From: Erigeron canadensis | Taxonomy: Eukaryota; Streptophyta; Magnoliopsida; Asterales; Asteraceae | DNA length: 64,000 nt | Direction: 5' to 3' | Assembly: GCF_010389155.1 (NCBI RefSeq) | Contig: NC_057766.1 | Span: 32,683,516-32,747,515 of the forward strand | Shown: positions 23,613 through 34,967 of the stretch, piece by piece | How positions within the stretch are numbered: the first letter of the stretch is position 1 | Layout of the letters: each line of letters begins with the position of its first letter | Notes under the pieces: model-generated | Seen by the model: the letters and a program-made list of their open reading frames with translations, nothing else | Database searches by the model: none | What the model was told of the DNA's origin: nothing | Program-made: the position numbers and the translations under genes

Positions 23613-23745
23613 TTCGGGTTTACATAAATGGCAAATCATTTTTGACGTAGCGAATTAACATGATTTTTTTGCCATTACCACTTTCATAAGATATGCTATG
23701 GATTGGATAATATTCAAATCTAATATTTTTGACCGCTAGACTACA
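23560..23745 (-). mobile_element. Possible tRNA-derived SINE with long poly(A)
   Basis: A 46-nt T run (23560-23605) is the poly(A) tail of a minus-strand insertion. On the minus strand, about 130 bp upstream of the tail, stands CCATGTAGTCTAGCGGTCAA, resembling a tRNA-derived A box; a degenerate B box may follow. AGATTACAACAA (about 23526) and AGATTGCAACAA (about 23763) may be remnants of a target duplication but do not directly adjoin the element. Confidence 0.45.
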
Positions 23746-23886
23746 TGGTGATGATTTTTTGTAAGATTGCAACAATATTAGTTAAACATTCATGACGCAA
23801 GACAGCAAGAGACATGAAGACTATTAAATCAAATTTTAATCAAAAAGTCATTAACTACGGGCAACAATTATTAGTTAGAAAGTTTA

Positions 23887-24176
23887 TCTATACTACTATA
23901 TAAGCAAACTACTTCCCTCTTTTTAAGTAATTAAGACTTTGAAATGATTATATTACCCCTCTTCTTTATTCACTAACTTAAACATATTCACCTATATACC
24001 TATAATACCCTTAATGAAATAACTTACAACATTCATCTTCCGACCATTAAATAACTATATTAACCTCTCTTAAATCAATTAATTTACATTCACTACCACG
24101 CCACTACCACTCCCACTGCCGGCACACCATCCGTCGCTACTACCATCACCGCTGTATCGTGCGGGCACCCGTCTAG
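23887..24176 (+). mobile_element. Compact non-autonomous Helitron, 290 bp
   Basis: Begins TCTATACTACTATATAAGC right after A, and ends GTGCGGGCAC, CCGT, CTAG right before T. The GTGC-GG-GCAC hairpin sits just inside the 3' terminus. The A/T insertion site and both termini fit the plant Helitron consensus. A GC-rich patch (24092-24152) precedes the 3' end. Confidence 0.85.
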
Positions 24177-24177
24177 T

Positions 24178-26887
24178 ACATTTATGAATGAGATTCAAGG
24201 TTTTAAATACAAAAAAGAACAATTCAACGATCAATATCAAAATTGAAAGAATAACGCATGTATTTATCAAACATTAAATGGATTGCGCATGTTTTTCTTT
24301 GTTTTTTTATAAAACAAATTACTTATTCATTTTTTAAACGGTTCATACCTTGAAATAATCATATTATCTCTCCTTTATTTATTAATTTTAACATATTCAT
24401 AATTTTCTTAATATATTTCTAATATTTTTAATGAAATAATTTAAAACCTAGATACTTCAATCTTTAAATAACTGTACTAACATCATTTACATTAATTAAT
24501 TTTACATTCATCACATGTTTTTAACAGCTATTACTTCATTAATAATATGCTTTGGCAAGACACCTAGGCAAATCAAGTGCAAAAACACTTACAAATACAA
24601 AGGAATGACTCATTGCCCAAACATGTCAAGAAAAACTAGATTTCCATTTTGATTAGATAACCAACAATAAGAATTAGATACAACATATTGAAAGACATCA
24701 TTATTCGACTCGACAGTAGCTCGGTAAGTAACATGATTTTTGTGCTTTTAAAGTGAAACCGCCACAAAAAGCAAGTAGCTTCCAAGATTCTTTTGGATTT
24801 GGGGAATAGATTTGAATCATTAATCCAATCTAACATCATTTTTTGGAACTAAAGGGAAGTTCTAATTATGTATTTATTGACCGTTAGAAATTTTTGTTAT
24901 CCATATCACAATAATTAATATATTTATCATACATGTGTTTTTATTGATTATGTAATAAAAGTTATACAATCTGGTAAATTATTTAATATTAGTATTCATG
25001 GTACTAATATCATTTCTAGGGGGGGGAAATTTTTATCTTTCAAAATCCAACAAGAAAACAAACACCCCTAAATCTAACAATCACGGAAATAGACAGAGAT
25101 TCCTTCAAGTTAATTCCTTAACTTGAGTCATGTTAAGGAAATCTTGACTCTTGAATTAAAATCAAAGGCCAAGATCTAATGATCATTTTTGAATCTTAAC
25201 CCTTGATTATAATCTAAGGGCTACAATATTTCCAACTTGACCCGTCAAATTGTTTTCGACTTAAGAGAATCTTCATAGGTCATCATTATTGCTCCATACA
25301 CACGCTCACATCACAAATTAAATTAAATTCTAAAACATTTTATAGTTCTAATTTTATTATTTATTGAAAAGTAGAAACATTTTAGGTGGCTTGGTTCTCT
25401 TTTCATCAAATTAGATTAGATTTTGTATTTTATATTGCAAAGGCAATATGGATCTAAACCTACTGATATATTCATTTGAATCATGTGAAAATGTCTTTTA
25501 CATATTTTGTCTAGTCCGATCAGGTGATACAGTTATTCATGTTGTTTTGCTTGTTTATAGTTAATGAAAGTTAATCACTTTGAAAGGCTTAATCAAATGA
25601 ATTTATGAAAAGAATGTGTTGTTCGTGCATTCTGTAGTTGAGTCAATAGTAAGAGCAAATATACAAAACATATAATATGTTTCAAAATAGTATTTTAAAG
25701 AGCAAATTAATGGTATGGAGCCATGGAGGGGATCTTATGTACGTCAAACTCTTAATTACTTGATTAGTTAATTTGTATCGATTAATTTGCACCCTCTTAT
25801 AGATATAATTTCTTTTTTCCCGCATCTAACATTTACAGAAATATTTAGCTAAAGGAAAGGATATATTCAATGCAAAAAGTTGAAAATTTCCAATCAACCT
25901 TGTAAACTAGACATAACCACACACAAAAAAACAAGTCATTATCTTTTTTAGTTGATATGCCTTTTCTTTTCGTTGTGGGTCTTTAAATATCTCGTTTAAT
26001 CTTTTGTTTCTTCTCATAGCCATGTTATCATTGGGATAATAGTCCAAAATACCAATTTATTTATTTTTTTGCATTTGTTTCCTTTAGTCATTTAATTTTT
26101 TTATGTTTCAGTTAACCAAATTTCTAAATTTTGTTTTTTTAATCGTTATGTAACTTTTATAAAAAAAACCCATAAAACCTTGTTATGCTAAATTGCTAAG
26201 TATAACATATACTGGCCTTTTTGGACAAGAATGACAATTCTTTGAGGACCAACCAACATAAAATGCCCTATTGTCTTTAAATACCACCATATGCGGTAAA
26301 AAGGAACTCTAACTATTTGGTGGTAAAATATCTTCTTTGGCCCCATAAAACGCTTAGTTGAATAATTTGACATCACATGTGAAGAGCATAATTATTAAAG
26401 TATAATAATTTAGTTATGTATATATCTATTTAAAAAATGTCTCTTATCATGAGATTTTCTTCTTCTTATCAAATATTTATTCCTCTTAGATTAATGCAAC
26501 GTTGGGCTTCAGGAGGAAAAGAGAAAGAAGCGGAATGACTCGTTTTGTTGTCCCAAATGAAGAAATAAAAGCAGTTTGTTTGTCTTTATTGAATGAATGG
26601 AATGACCCATTCTACAAGTTATGTTATTCTTTCTTTTTATTTTGTGGACTTTTCCTAGTATGTCACATGATTTAAATTCATCGGACGAAATTTATTCTAG
26701 TAAAAGTCATCCTTGATTGGTTGGATCCTTTTTTAATCAGAAGATTTTAAATCATACTAGTTTCTTACTTCTTAATGAGTAGTAATTGATGATTAAATCC
26801 TTATTGCAAGATCTTTCAAATATGAATTTGTGTTATCTTCCAAACATTTGCTCGAGGAACTTTCGATATTTTGCTTTTATGTTTATC
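24178..26887. other. Intergenic, nothing recognised
   Basis: AT-rich, 2.7 kb. A G8 run lies near 25020. Short ORFs (for example minus-strand 26188-26376) show no recognisable family. Confidence 0.45.
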
Positions 26888-26892
26888 TATTT

Positions 26893-27297
26893 TGTTGAAA
26901 TATCAACTTAATGTTATATTCTAACTTAAGGTGTTTATTGCAGAATATATAATATTGAGGGCATATTCTGGACAAAAGCAAAGCTGAAGGGAAAGAGACA
27001 AAACATACAAGAAAAGAAGAAGGACTAAAGCCAAACATGTTTGCCTTTATGTACGCAGCTTTGCTGCTCCTAGGGATTAGAACATTCTCTTGACAAATGT
27101 GCCGTTATCACTAACTCTCTAGCCGTTATCAATAATTTTTTCATCTTCTGTATTGTTCAATATGAAAGAGTTTGTTCAAATATTTCTTTTATGGTACTGT
27201 AATCAAAACCTTTATGTTTAATCAATAATATCACATTAGCAGTTTGCTATATCTAGTTATTTTTGAATATATAGTTATAGATATATAAATTAAATCA
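26893..27297 (+). repeat. 5' LTR of the copia element
   Basis: 405 bp, TG...CA. Its right end is fixed by comparison with the 3' LTR: both end in TTAAATCA, after which the sequences continue as TATTTTCATCA (leader) and TATTTAAACA (target duplication and flank). Confidence 0.92.
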
Positions 27298-27308
27298 TAT
27301 TTTCATCA

Positions 27309-27319
27309 TGGTATCAGAG
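27309..27319 (+). other. Primer binding site, initiator tRNA-Met
   Basis: TGGTATCAGAG, the canonical plant copia complement to tRNA-iMet. It lies 11 bp after the LTR, a longer spacer than usual. Confidence 0.85.
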
Positions 27320-28269
27320 TCATCGCTCAATATTATCTCGATTCAAACCTAGTTTGCTTCGATTGATTTTTTCCGCACTAATTTTTTTTTTTTTTGGGTT
27401 TGTCTCGATTTGGGGTTTTTTCTCTGACCTAAGTTTTTTTTTCCCTAAATCGATTGATTATTAATTCAAAAGTATTTTATTGTTCTTGTCTCAGTTGAAT
27501 ACTATTCTAATATTAGGGTTTATACTCATCTGATTGATTTTTACTCATATCTTCTTCCTCTTTCATAGGTCTGAAGGTTTAAGTTTTTATTATCTATTTT
27601 TTTCTTCACTTATCTGCTTGTGTGTGGGACTTCTCTTTCGTAAGAGTTGTAGTCTTGCCATTTGTAGCGGATCTATTTTTGATTCAGTTGGTTGATTCGA
27701 TCTTTTAGATCTTGGTCCCATCTTGAATCTCTATCAAATTCTCTGTCCCTTTTTTAAAGGTTCTTGGAATTACTGTTGGATTACCCTCTGTAAGTTATCT
27801 CTCCTACTTCATCTGTAGCAAATGTCTTCATGCTTGGAGGGCTCTGGGTGTGAAGCGTTTGGCCTATAGGTGGAGATCCCTTTAGTTTATTTATTTATTT
27901 GTCTGTTATATCTGCATTCTGTGTTTTTCATTATGAGTATCTATATGCTACTTGAGTTTGTGTTTAAATCTTTGAAAGTTGTTATAAAAATATGTATTAG
28001 TTTTTGATTAATCTTGGTTATCTGCTCCTCAGTGTTATTTGTTTTTCCTGCTTTGAATATTATTTCTTACTGCTCTAACCCTTTCTCTTGTTTTGGTAGA
28101 AGAGAGAGCTCCAAAGTGATACTTGTCTTGACACTATAGTGTTCTTGAATCTGGTTGCTCATTTTGCTGCTCTTTAGGTTATCTTTGTTGATTGTCTGTG
28201 TTCCTACCTGCTCTTTGGTAGTTGATTTATCTCTGTGTTCTGTCTGCTTCTATCCTTTTTTGAAAAAAA
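27320..28269 (+). other. Untranslated leader of the copia element
   Basis: About 950 bp of T-rich, non-coding sequence between the primer binding site and the gag start. No tandem structure or inverted-repeat array like that in elements A and B was seen. Confidence 0.6.
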
Positions 28270-30300
28270 ATGGCTGAAAATGTTATTAATAATCCTGAAA
28301 ACAACAATGATACTGACAATGAGTCTGGAAATGAGGAAAACATTTTTGGTACCTTAATTAGCAAAGTTGACTTTGGTGATGAACTCTACTTACATGCTAG
28401 TGACACTGTTGGCACACCTCTAATCAATTTTAAGCTTAAGGGAACAGAAAACTATAAGGTTTGGGCCTGTGCTTTTGAACTTGCACTTGAAACTAAAAAC
28501 AAGATGGGTTTTATAAATGGTTCTTGTCAAAAATCAACTGAAAATGAAGTTTTAGCAAAGCAATGGGATAGGTGTAACTCAGTTGTGTTATCTTGGATTC
28601 TTGGTTCTGTCACTGAAGAACTCTATCTTGGGCAAATTTTCTCAAAAAATGCTAAAAATGTTTGGGATGAATTGAAGGAAACCTATGATAAGGTTGATGG
28701 ATCTATAATTTTTAATATTCATCATAAAATCAACACTTTAACTCAAAATGGTACACCCATATCTGAATATTATCATAAACTCAATTCTCTTTGGAAGCAA
28801 TTTGATGCTATTGCTAAACTTCCTGCTTGTACTTGCAATGCTGCTAAGGAAATACATGAACATCAACAATTACTTAAGCTTATGCAATTTCTAATGGGAC
28901 TTGATGATGTGTATATTCCTGATAGAAGTAATATCTTGACCCGAGACCCCCTACCTTCTGTTAAAGCTTCTTTTGCTCTTATTTCTAGAGAAGAGTCTCA
29001 TAGAGGCATCTCTACCTCTGAAACTGTTTCAAAAAATCATCACACTGCCTTTGTTGCAAAATCTTTTGAAAGTGGAAGAAAACCTTTTAACAACAAAATG
29101 AACAACAATAACAAGAAGTTTGACAATAGGAATTTTGATCAAAACAACAATTTTGAAAATAGAAGAAATACTTCTATTCAATGTTCAGGTTGTCTTAAGT
29201 ATGGTCATACTCTTGAAAGGTGTTTTGAAGTTGTGGGGTATCCCCCTGGTTATGGAAGGGATACTGCTGCTAGAAGAAATATTTCTCATTCTTATAACAG
29301 ATCTTTGTCTAGTAATAATGTTGTTGCTAGTGATTTCACCAGTGGTAATTGTGCTTCTACCTCAAATTCTGGAACTCCACCCTCTATCACTCTTACTAAT
29401 GATCAATATGCTAAGCTTATGAGTCTTCTAAATGAGAAACCTCAATCTGTTATTCATAACAAGGGTGCTCATGCCAATATGGCAGGTACTTTCTTTAATG
29501 CAAATGTGTTTTTTAACACCAATTTTAACAGATTCTTTTGTTTTAACACTGTTAATAAATCTGTTTTTGTTATACCTGGATGGATCATGGATTCTGGTGC
29601 AAATCAACACATGACATGTGATGACAAAGATCTTATAAATGTTGAAGATATTTCTGGGCTTGGTCTCACTGTTGGGCATCCCAATGGTACCCAAGCCAAA
29701 ATTTTAAAAATTGGTGATCTAAAACTTACTGATAATATAATGCTCTTTGGTGTGCTATTTGTACCAGAATACTGTGTTAACTTGCTATCTGTGCATAGTC
29801 TTGCTAGGGATAGCAAATTGTTCATTGGTTTTGATCAAAATAAATGCTATGTTCAGGACTTGAATACAAAGAAGGTGATTGGGAGTGGTAATGAAAATGG
29901 TGGATTATATATCTTTCAAAAACATTTTCAAGGTAGGAATATTGTCTCAAATAATGTGCAATTTGCTTGTTATCTTTCTAGTCAGTTGTGGCACAATAGG
30001 CTTGGACACCCTGCTGATCCAGTGATGTCTGTCCTTAAGGATAAACTGAAATTGGATTTGCATAATACTGATTCACCATGTGAAACATGCCATAGAGCCA
30101 AACAGACAAGGGAACCTTTCCCTGTTAGTATGCATAAGAGTCAAAGTTTGGGTGAACTTGTTCACCTTGATCTATGGGGTCCTTACAAGGTCCAAAGTAG
30201 AGAGGGTTTTAGATACTTTCTCATTGTTGTTGATGACTTTAGTAGAGCAATTTGGGTTTTCTTGCTTAGACACAAGGATGAAACTTTTGATAATATCACC
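28270..30300 (+). pseudogene. Copia gag-protease-integrase, 5' part of the polyprotein
   Basis: Opens with ATG at 28270 after an A-run. The N-terminal gag has TPLINFKLKGTENYKVWACA. A CCHC knuckle, CSGCLKYGHTLERC, lies at about residues 305-318. The protease motif is WIMDSGANQHMTC (aspartate near residue 441). The integrase zinc finger has LWHNRLGHP and CETCHRAK, followed by the first catalytic-core aspartates in HLDLWGP and VVDDFSRAIW. The frame is cut at 30300 by the hAT element, inside the integrase core, and ends there after one further codon boundary. The remainder of the polyprotein resumes at 31203. Nothing else is broken in this part. Confidence 0.93.
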
Positions 30301-31202
30301 TAGGGATGAGCAAAAGACCCGAAAACCCGTGACCCGTCTTAGACCCGACCGTACCCGACCCGAATTGACCTGCCCGAAGCTCTAACAGGCCGGGTCACGG
30401 TTCAGGTTTTAGTGGATTTTCGGTTTTTGGGTCGGGTCGGTTCAAACCCGGTAAAACCCGTCAAACCCGAAGAAACCCGAAAGTATATGACAAAGCATGT
30501 ATATGATAAAGCCTGCAAGATTACTTTACATAGATGTGACACTACAATGCTCCATATATGTATTTAACATTATTATATATATAGTACGTGTACTTCATCA
30601 ACACTTGCATCTGTTGGATGTGACACCACTTTAGTTTTTATTCGATATTATATGGCCAAATCTTCTGCTACACCACTTTACATGTATATTTTAATTGATA
30701 CTCGTATATCTTTTCTCTCACTCACATGAGGCAACACCTCTTTGCTTTCCAATCTTGATTCTTGACAGCAAAAATATGTAATGATATATATACTCTTCAT
30801 CATCGTCATTGACACCCTCATCTCCATCTCCGGTGCTCTTCATCATTTCCATAAACACCATCACAACGATAGTCTCTTTTATGTGTTATATATATATATA
30901 GTGTATATATCTTGTATATTTACCTTATATAACTACAAATATACGAGGATGCAAAGCTGCTTTCGAAGATTGTTACTACTCATTGTTCAAAACTATTGGA
31001 GAAGATAAAAAGATGTGGATTCATAACATATTTCAGGTCACCCATTAAAACCCGAACCCGACCCGGTTAAACCCGGGCCCGAACTGACCCGCCCGGGGGA
31101 TCAACGGGCTGGGTCTCAGTTCCATTTTTTATGCATTTTCGGGTCACGGGTCTTGACGGTTCGGGCCGGGTCGGGCCGGTTTTGAACCCGTGCTCATCCC
31201 TA
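30301..31202. mobile_element. Non-autonomous hAT transposon inserted in the integrase
   Basis: 902 bp. Perfect 12-bp terminal inverted repeats TAGGGATGAGCA and TGCTCATCCCTA. An exact 8-bp target duplication, ATATCACC, flanks it (30293-30300, 31203-31210), as expected for hAT. Subterminal regions are full of ACCCG/CGGGT motifs in opposite orientations (30325-30480 and 31035-31195), likely transposase binding repeats. No transposase ORF, so it would need an autonomous relative. Confidence 0.95.
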
Positions 31203-33754
31203 ATATCACCTACTTTCACTCATTACTAAAGAATCAATTCAATAAATCTGTTAAAACTTTCAGAAGTGACAATGGGAGTGAGTTTGTAAATCATAAGTTC
31301 AATTCTTTTATTCAACAACATGGGATTGTTCATCAAACCTCTTGTGCTTATACACCTCAACAGAATGGGGTTGTTGAGAGGAAACATAGGCACTTGCTTA
31401 ATGTAGCAAGAGCCCTTATGTTTCAGGGAGGGTTACCTACTTATTTTTGGGCTGATTGCATTCTTACTGCCACTTATTTGATCAACAGGTTACCCTCATA
31501 TGTGCTTTCTGGAAGATCTCCCTATGAATTGATTTTTAAAAGTCCCCCTAATTTGTCCCATTTAAGGGTATTTGGATGTCTCTGTTTTTCCACTATTCTA
31601 AACAATAATGATAAGTTTTCTAGTAGATCAAATAAATGCATTCTCATAGGCTACTCAAATGAGAAAAAAGGTTACAAACTTTACAATCTTGACAATAAAA
31701 CCATTTTATACTCAAGAGATGTTAGATTCTATGAGAATGTCTTTCCTTTTCTTATGAAAAATAAAAATCAAGTTGATTCTTCACAAGAGAATCACTTGAC
31801 TTCTCTTGAAACTACTTTTATTGAAAATAACCATCCAACTACCTACAAGTCCAATGATGAAAGGGGAGACATTAGCACAGAATGTGATGGCAGTATTGGT
31901 TGTCCCTCTGGTAGCAACACTGCTGTTAGGGATAACCAGCAGCCTGCAACACAATCTGATGACATAATTCACTCTGAGGACAACACTGATCTTGATCAAA
32001 ATCATGACATTCATGTTCTTGAAATTCATAGGGATGACCAGAATATTGTGACTCAACCTAGAAGGTCTAATAGAACTATTAGAACCCCTAAATTGTATGA
32101 GGACTTTGTGCTTGGAAACAAAACCAAGCATATCATTGCCAATTTTGTCTGCTACTCTAACTTAAGTTCTGAGAATGCTTGTTTTACCTCAAACCTGAAC
32201 AAACTTGTTGAACCTAATTCTTATCTTGATGCTTGCAAAAATCCTTTATGGATTGATGCAATGAATTGTGAAATGGAAGCTCTTTTTAGAAATGGAACTT
32301 GGGTTCTCACTGATCTTCCACCCAATAAAGAACCCATTGGGTGCAAATGGGTGTATAAAATTAAATACAAATCTAGTGGAGAGGTTGATAGGTATAAAGC
32401 TAGGCTTGTTGCTAAGGGTTACTCTCAAAGAGAGGGGCTTGATTTTGATGAAACATTATCCCTTGTTGTCAAAATGGTAACCGTTAGATGTCTTGTTACT
32501 TTAGCGGTTAAAAATGAATGGCCTATTTATCAACTTGATATCAACAATGCTTTCCTATATGGAGAGCTTGATGAAGATGTGTACATGCTCCCCCCTCCAG
32601 GTTATCATTCTCCTTCTGACAATAGAGTTTGTAAGCTTGTCAAATCTCTTTATGGTTTAAAACAAGCTCCTAGAAAATGGAATGAAAAGTTAACTTGTGC
32701 TTTAAATGAATATGGCTTTACTCAGAGCAAAAGTGATTATTCCCTGTTTACTATGAATGTTAATCAAACTTTTGTTGCTTTACTTGTGTATGTGGATGAC
32801 ATTGTCATCACTGGAAATTGTATTGATGAGATTGAAAAATGTAAACTGCTTCTAAACTCAAAATTTTCTATCAAGAATTTGGGAAAATTAAGGTATTTCT
32901 TAGGGATTGAAGTCATGGATACCAAAGATGGTATCCGTATGACACAAAGGAAATATTGTCTAGATCTAATTTCAGAATTTGGAACGCTTGGGTGCAAACC
33001 ATCTTAGACTCCTATTGAAGTAAATCTTTCTCTCCCCTCTAATGGCAATACAGGTAAGTCTCTTCCAAACATTACTGAGTATCAAAAGCTTGTAGGTAAG
33101 CTCATTTACTTGACCTTAACAAGGCCTGATATAGCCTATAATGTTCATATTTTGAGCCAATATATGCATGACCCTCATGAGTCTCACTTAAAAATTGCCT
33201 TGAGAGTAATTAGATATCTCAAAGGCACACCAGGAAAGGGCATTATGTTCAATAAAAATACCTCTCTTACTCTGAGTGCATATGTTGACTTAGATTGGGC
33301 CAAGAAAGTGACTGCCAGGAAGAGCATAACAGGGTTCAATCTCTTTTTAGGAGGGTCACTCATATCTTGGAAGAGTAAAAAACAGCCCACAATCTCTAGG
33401 TCTTCAGCAGAAGCTGAATTTAGAGCCCTTGCTGCTGTAACATGTGAAATCATTTGGGTTTTGAAACTGCTTAAAGATCTCAATGTTGTTAACTATGATC
33501 TTGTAAAAATCTTTTGTGACAGCAAGGCTGCAATTCAAATTGCAACCAACCCAGTCTTTCATGAAAAAACTAAACACTTTGAACTTGACTTGTTTTTTAC
33601 AAGGGAAAAGATCAACATGGGAATCATTGAAATTGTCAAAGTGACTTCTGAGAACAATGTGGCTGATATATTTACAAAAGGGCTTGGGATTCTACAACAC
33701 AATTATCTTTGTGACAGATTAGGTCTCTTCAACATCTTCCAACCATTAAGTTGA
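31203..33754 (+). pseudogene. Copia integrase-reverse transcriptase-RNase H, 3' part of the polyprotein
   Basis: Continues the polyprotein after the hAT insertion. It starts in the integrase core with the catalytic glutamate region (RSDNGSEFVNHKF; YTPQQNGVVERKHRHLLN), then the reverse transcriptase (CKWVYKIKYKSSGEVDRYKA; QLDINNAFLYGEL; LYGLKQAPRKW; YVDDIVITG, the catalytic YVDD). RNase H has TRPDIAY, SRSSAEAEFRAL and CDSKAAIQIA, and the frame ends at 33754. A TAG at 33005-33007 interrupts the frame between reverse transcriptase and RNase H; the same frame continues on both sides, so this is a single nonsense change. The motif ETLSLVVKM departs from the common ETFSPVVKM. Not functional as it stands. 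Confidence 0.93.
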
Positions 33755-33761
33755 GGGAGGG
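33753..33761 (+). other. Polypurine tract
   Basis: GAGGGAGGG directly before the 3' LTR; plus-strand priming site. Confidence 0.8.
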
Positions 33762-34166
33762 TGTTGAAATATCAACTTAATGTTATATTCTAACTTAAGG
33801 TGTTTATTGCAGAATATATAATATCGAGGGCATATTCTGGACAAAAGCAAAGCTGAAGGGGAAGAGACAAAACATACAAGAAAAGAAGAAGGACTAAAGC
33901 CAAACATGTTTGTCTTTATATACGCAGCTTTGCTGCTCCTAGGGATTAGAACATTCTCTTGACAAATGTGCCGTTATCACTCACTCTCTAGCCGTTATCA
34001 TTAATTTTTTCATCTTCTGTATTGTTCAATATGAAAGAGTTTGTTCAAATATTTCTTTTATGGTACTGTAATTAAAACCTTTATGTTTAATCAATAATAT
34101 CACATTAGCAGTTTGCTATATCTAGTTATTTTTGAATATATAGTTATAGATATATAAATTAAATCA
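33762..34166 (+). repeat. 3' LTR of the copia element
   Basis: 405 bp, seven substitutions and no indels relative to the 5' LTR. Followed by TATTT target duplication at 34167-34171. Confidence 0.92.
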
Positions 34167-34171
34167 TATTT

Positions 34172-34967
34172 AAACAAGAAACGAATGCAAATACTCTGTT
34201 GCTATATGGTGTTGCAGAACTCGCTATGCTCTACCAATTCGGCCGGTTAGTACTCGGGTCTACACCGTAACAAGTAGCAAGTACTCGACCAACTCAAACG
34301 AGCTTTGCAACAGTTATAACTAAACTTGGAGTTTTGAAGTCCGGTACCCATGTTTCGGTAATTAGAGACGATGCAGTTTGCTACTTCCAACCAATACCGA
34401 TCAATTGTACCCCAATACAGCCTAGAATTGATGTATAGAATCAAGTCGCGTTTGTAGCATTATGTAGTACTGTAAATTTATGGATGGATAAATTAGTATT
34501 CAACCAGGAATATCAATCTTTCAAGTATAAACACTTTGATTTCAACCAATACATAGCTAGCAAAAGGAAGCCTAGAATAATATGTGAGCCCTGTGGCCCG
34601 TGGCAACCGAGAATATTCTTACAGCAACTAACTCTTTGATCTACCAAAGATCCTTGCTTGGTTGTGTTTCTCAACTCATTCTCATGGTAGAGTTAAAACA
34701 AATGTATAGACATAATGAGCGCGACACAGGAATAAACATTTCATGTATACAAGAAACTATAAAGCTAATTACATAATGAATCACTGCACCAGGTTTTGTA
34801 TTTAGGGGTATATGATTATGGCTCAGTATGAGTATACATTCAAGCATTCAACCAGATCAGTCAAGTCACTTCCCCAAAGGGGTGAGTAAAGTTTTTTACA
34901 GTATTACTTGAGGCATATCGAGTTTCAAACATCACGACGCTACCCTTAAAGACTTCATCTGCATTCA
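34172..34967. other. Intergenic, 3' flank of the PPR gene
   Basis: No supportable gene. The part next to 34967 is the probable 3' untranslated region of the minus-strand PPR gene. Confidence 0.45.

Larger units (their letters stand above)
26893..34166 (+). mobile_element. Complete Ty1/copia LTR retrotransposon, split by a hAT element
   Basis: Two 405-bp LTRs (26893-27297 and 33762-34166), each TGTTGAAATAT...AAATCA, flanked by the 5-bp target duplication TATTT (26888-26892, 34167-34171). Internal order is primer binding site, leader, gag, protease, integrase, reverse transcriptase, RNase H, polypurine tract, the copia order. I count 7 differences between LTRs over 405 bp (1.7%), so insertion is fairly recent. 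Without the 902-bp hAT insertion and its 8-bp duplication the element would be about 6.4 kb. It is defective because of that insertion and a nonsense codon at 33005-33007. Confidence 0.95.

Noticed and set aside
24636..24839. 67-codon minus-strand ORF
   Set aside because: No family motif and no gene context; AT-rich random frame.
28720..29422. Additional plus-strand ORF inside gag (29120-29422)
   Set aside because: Alternative frame of the copia gag, without motifs.
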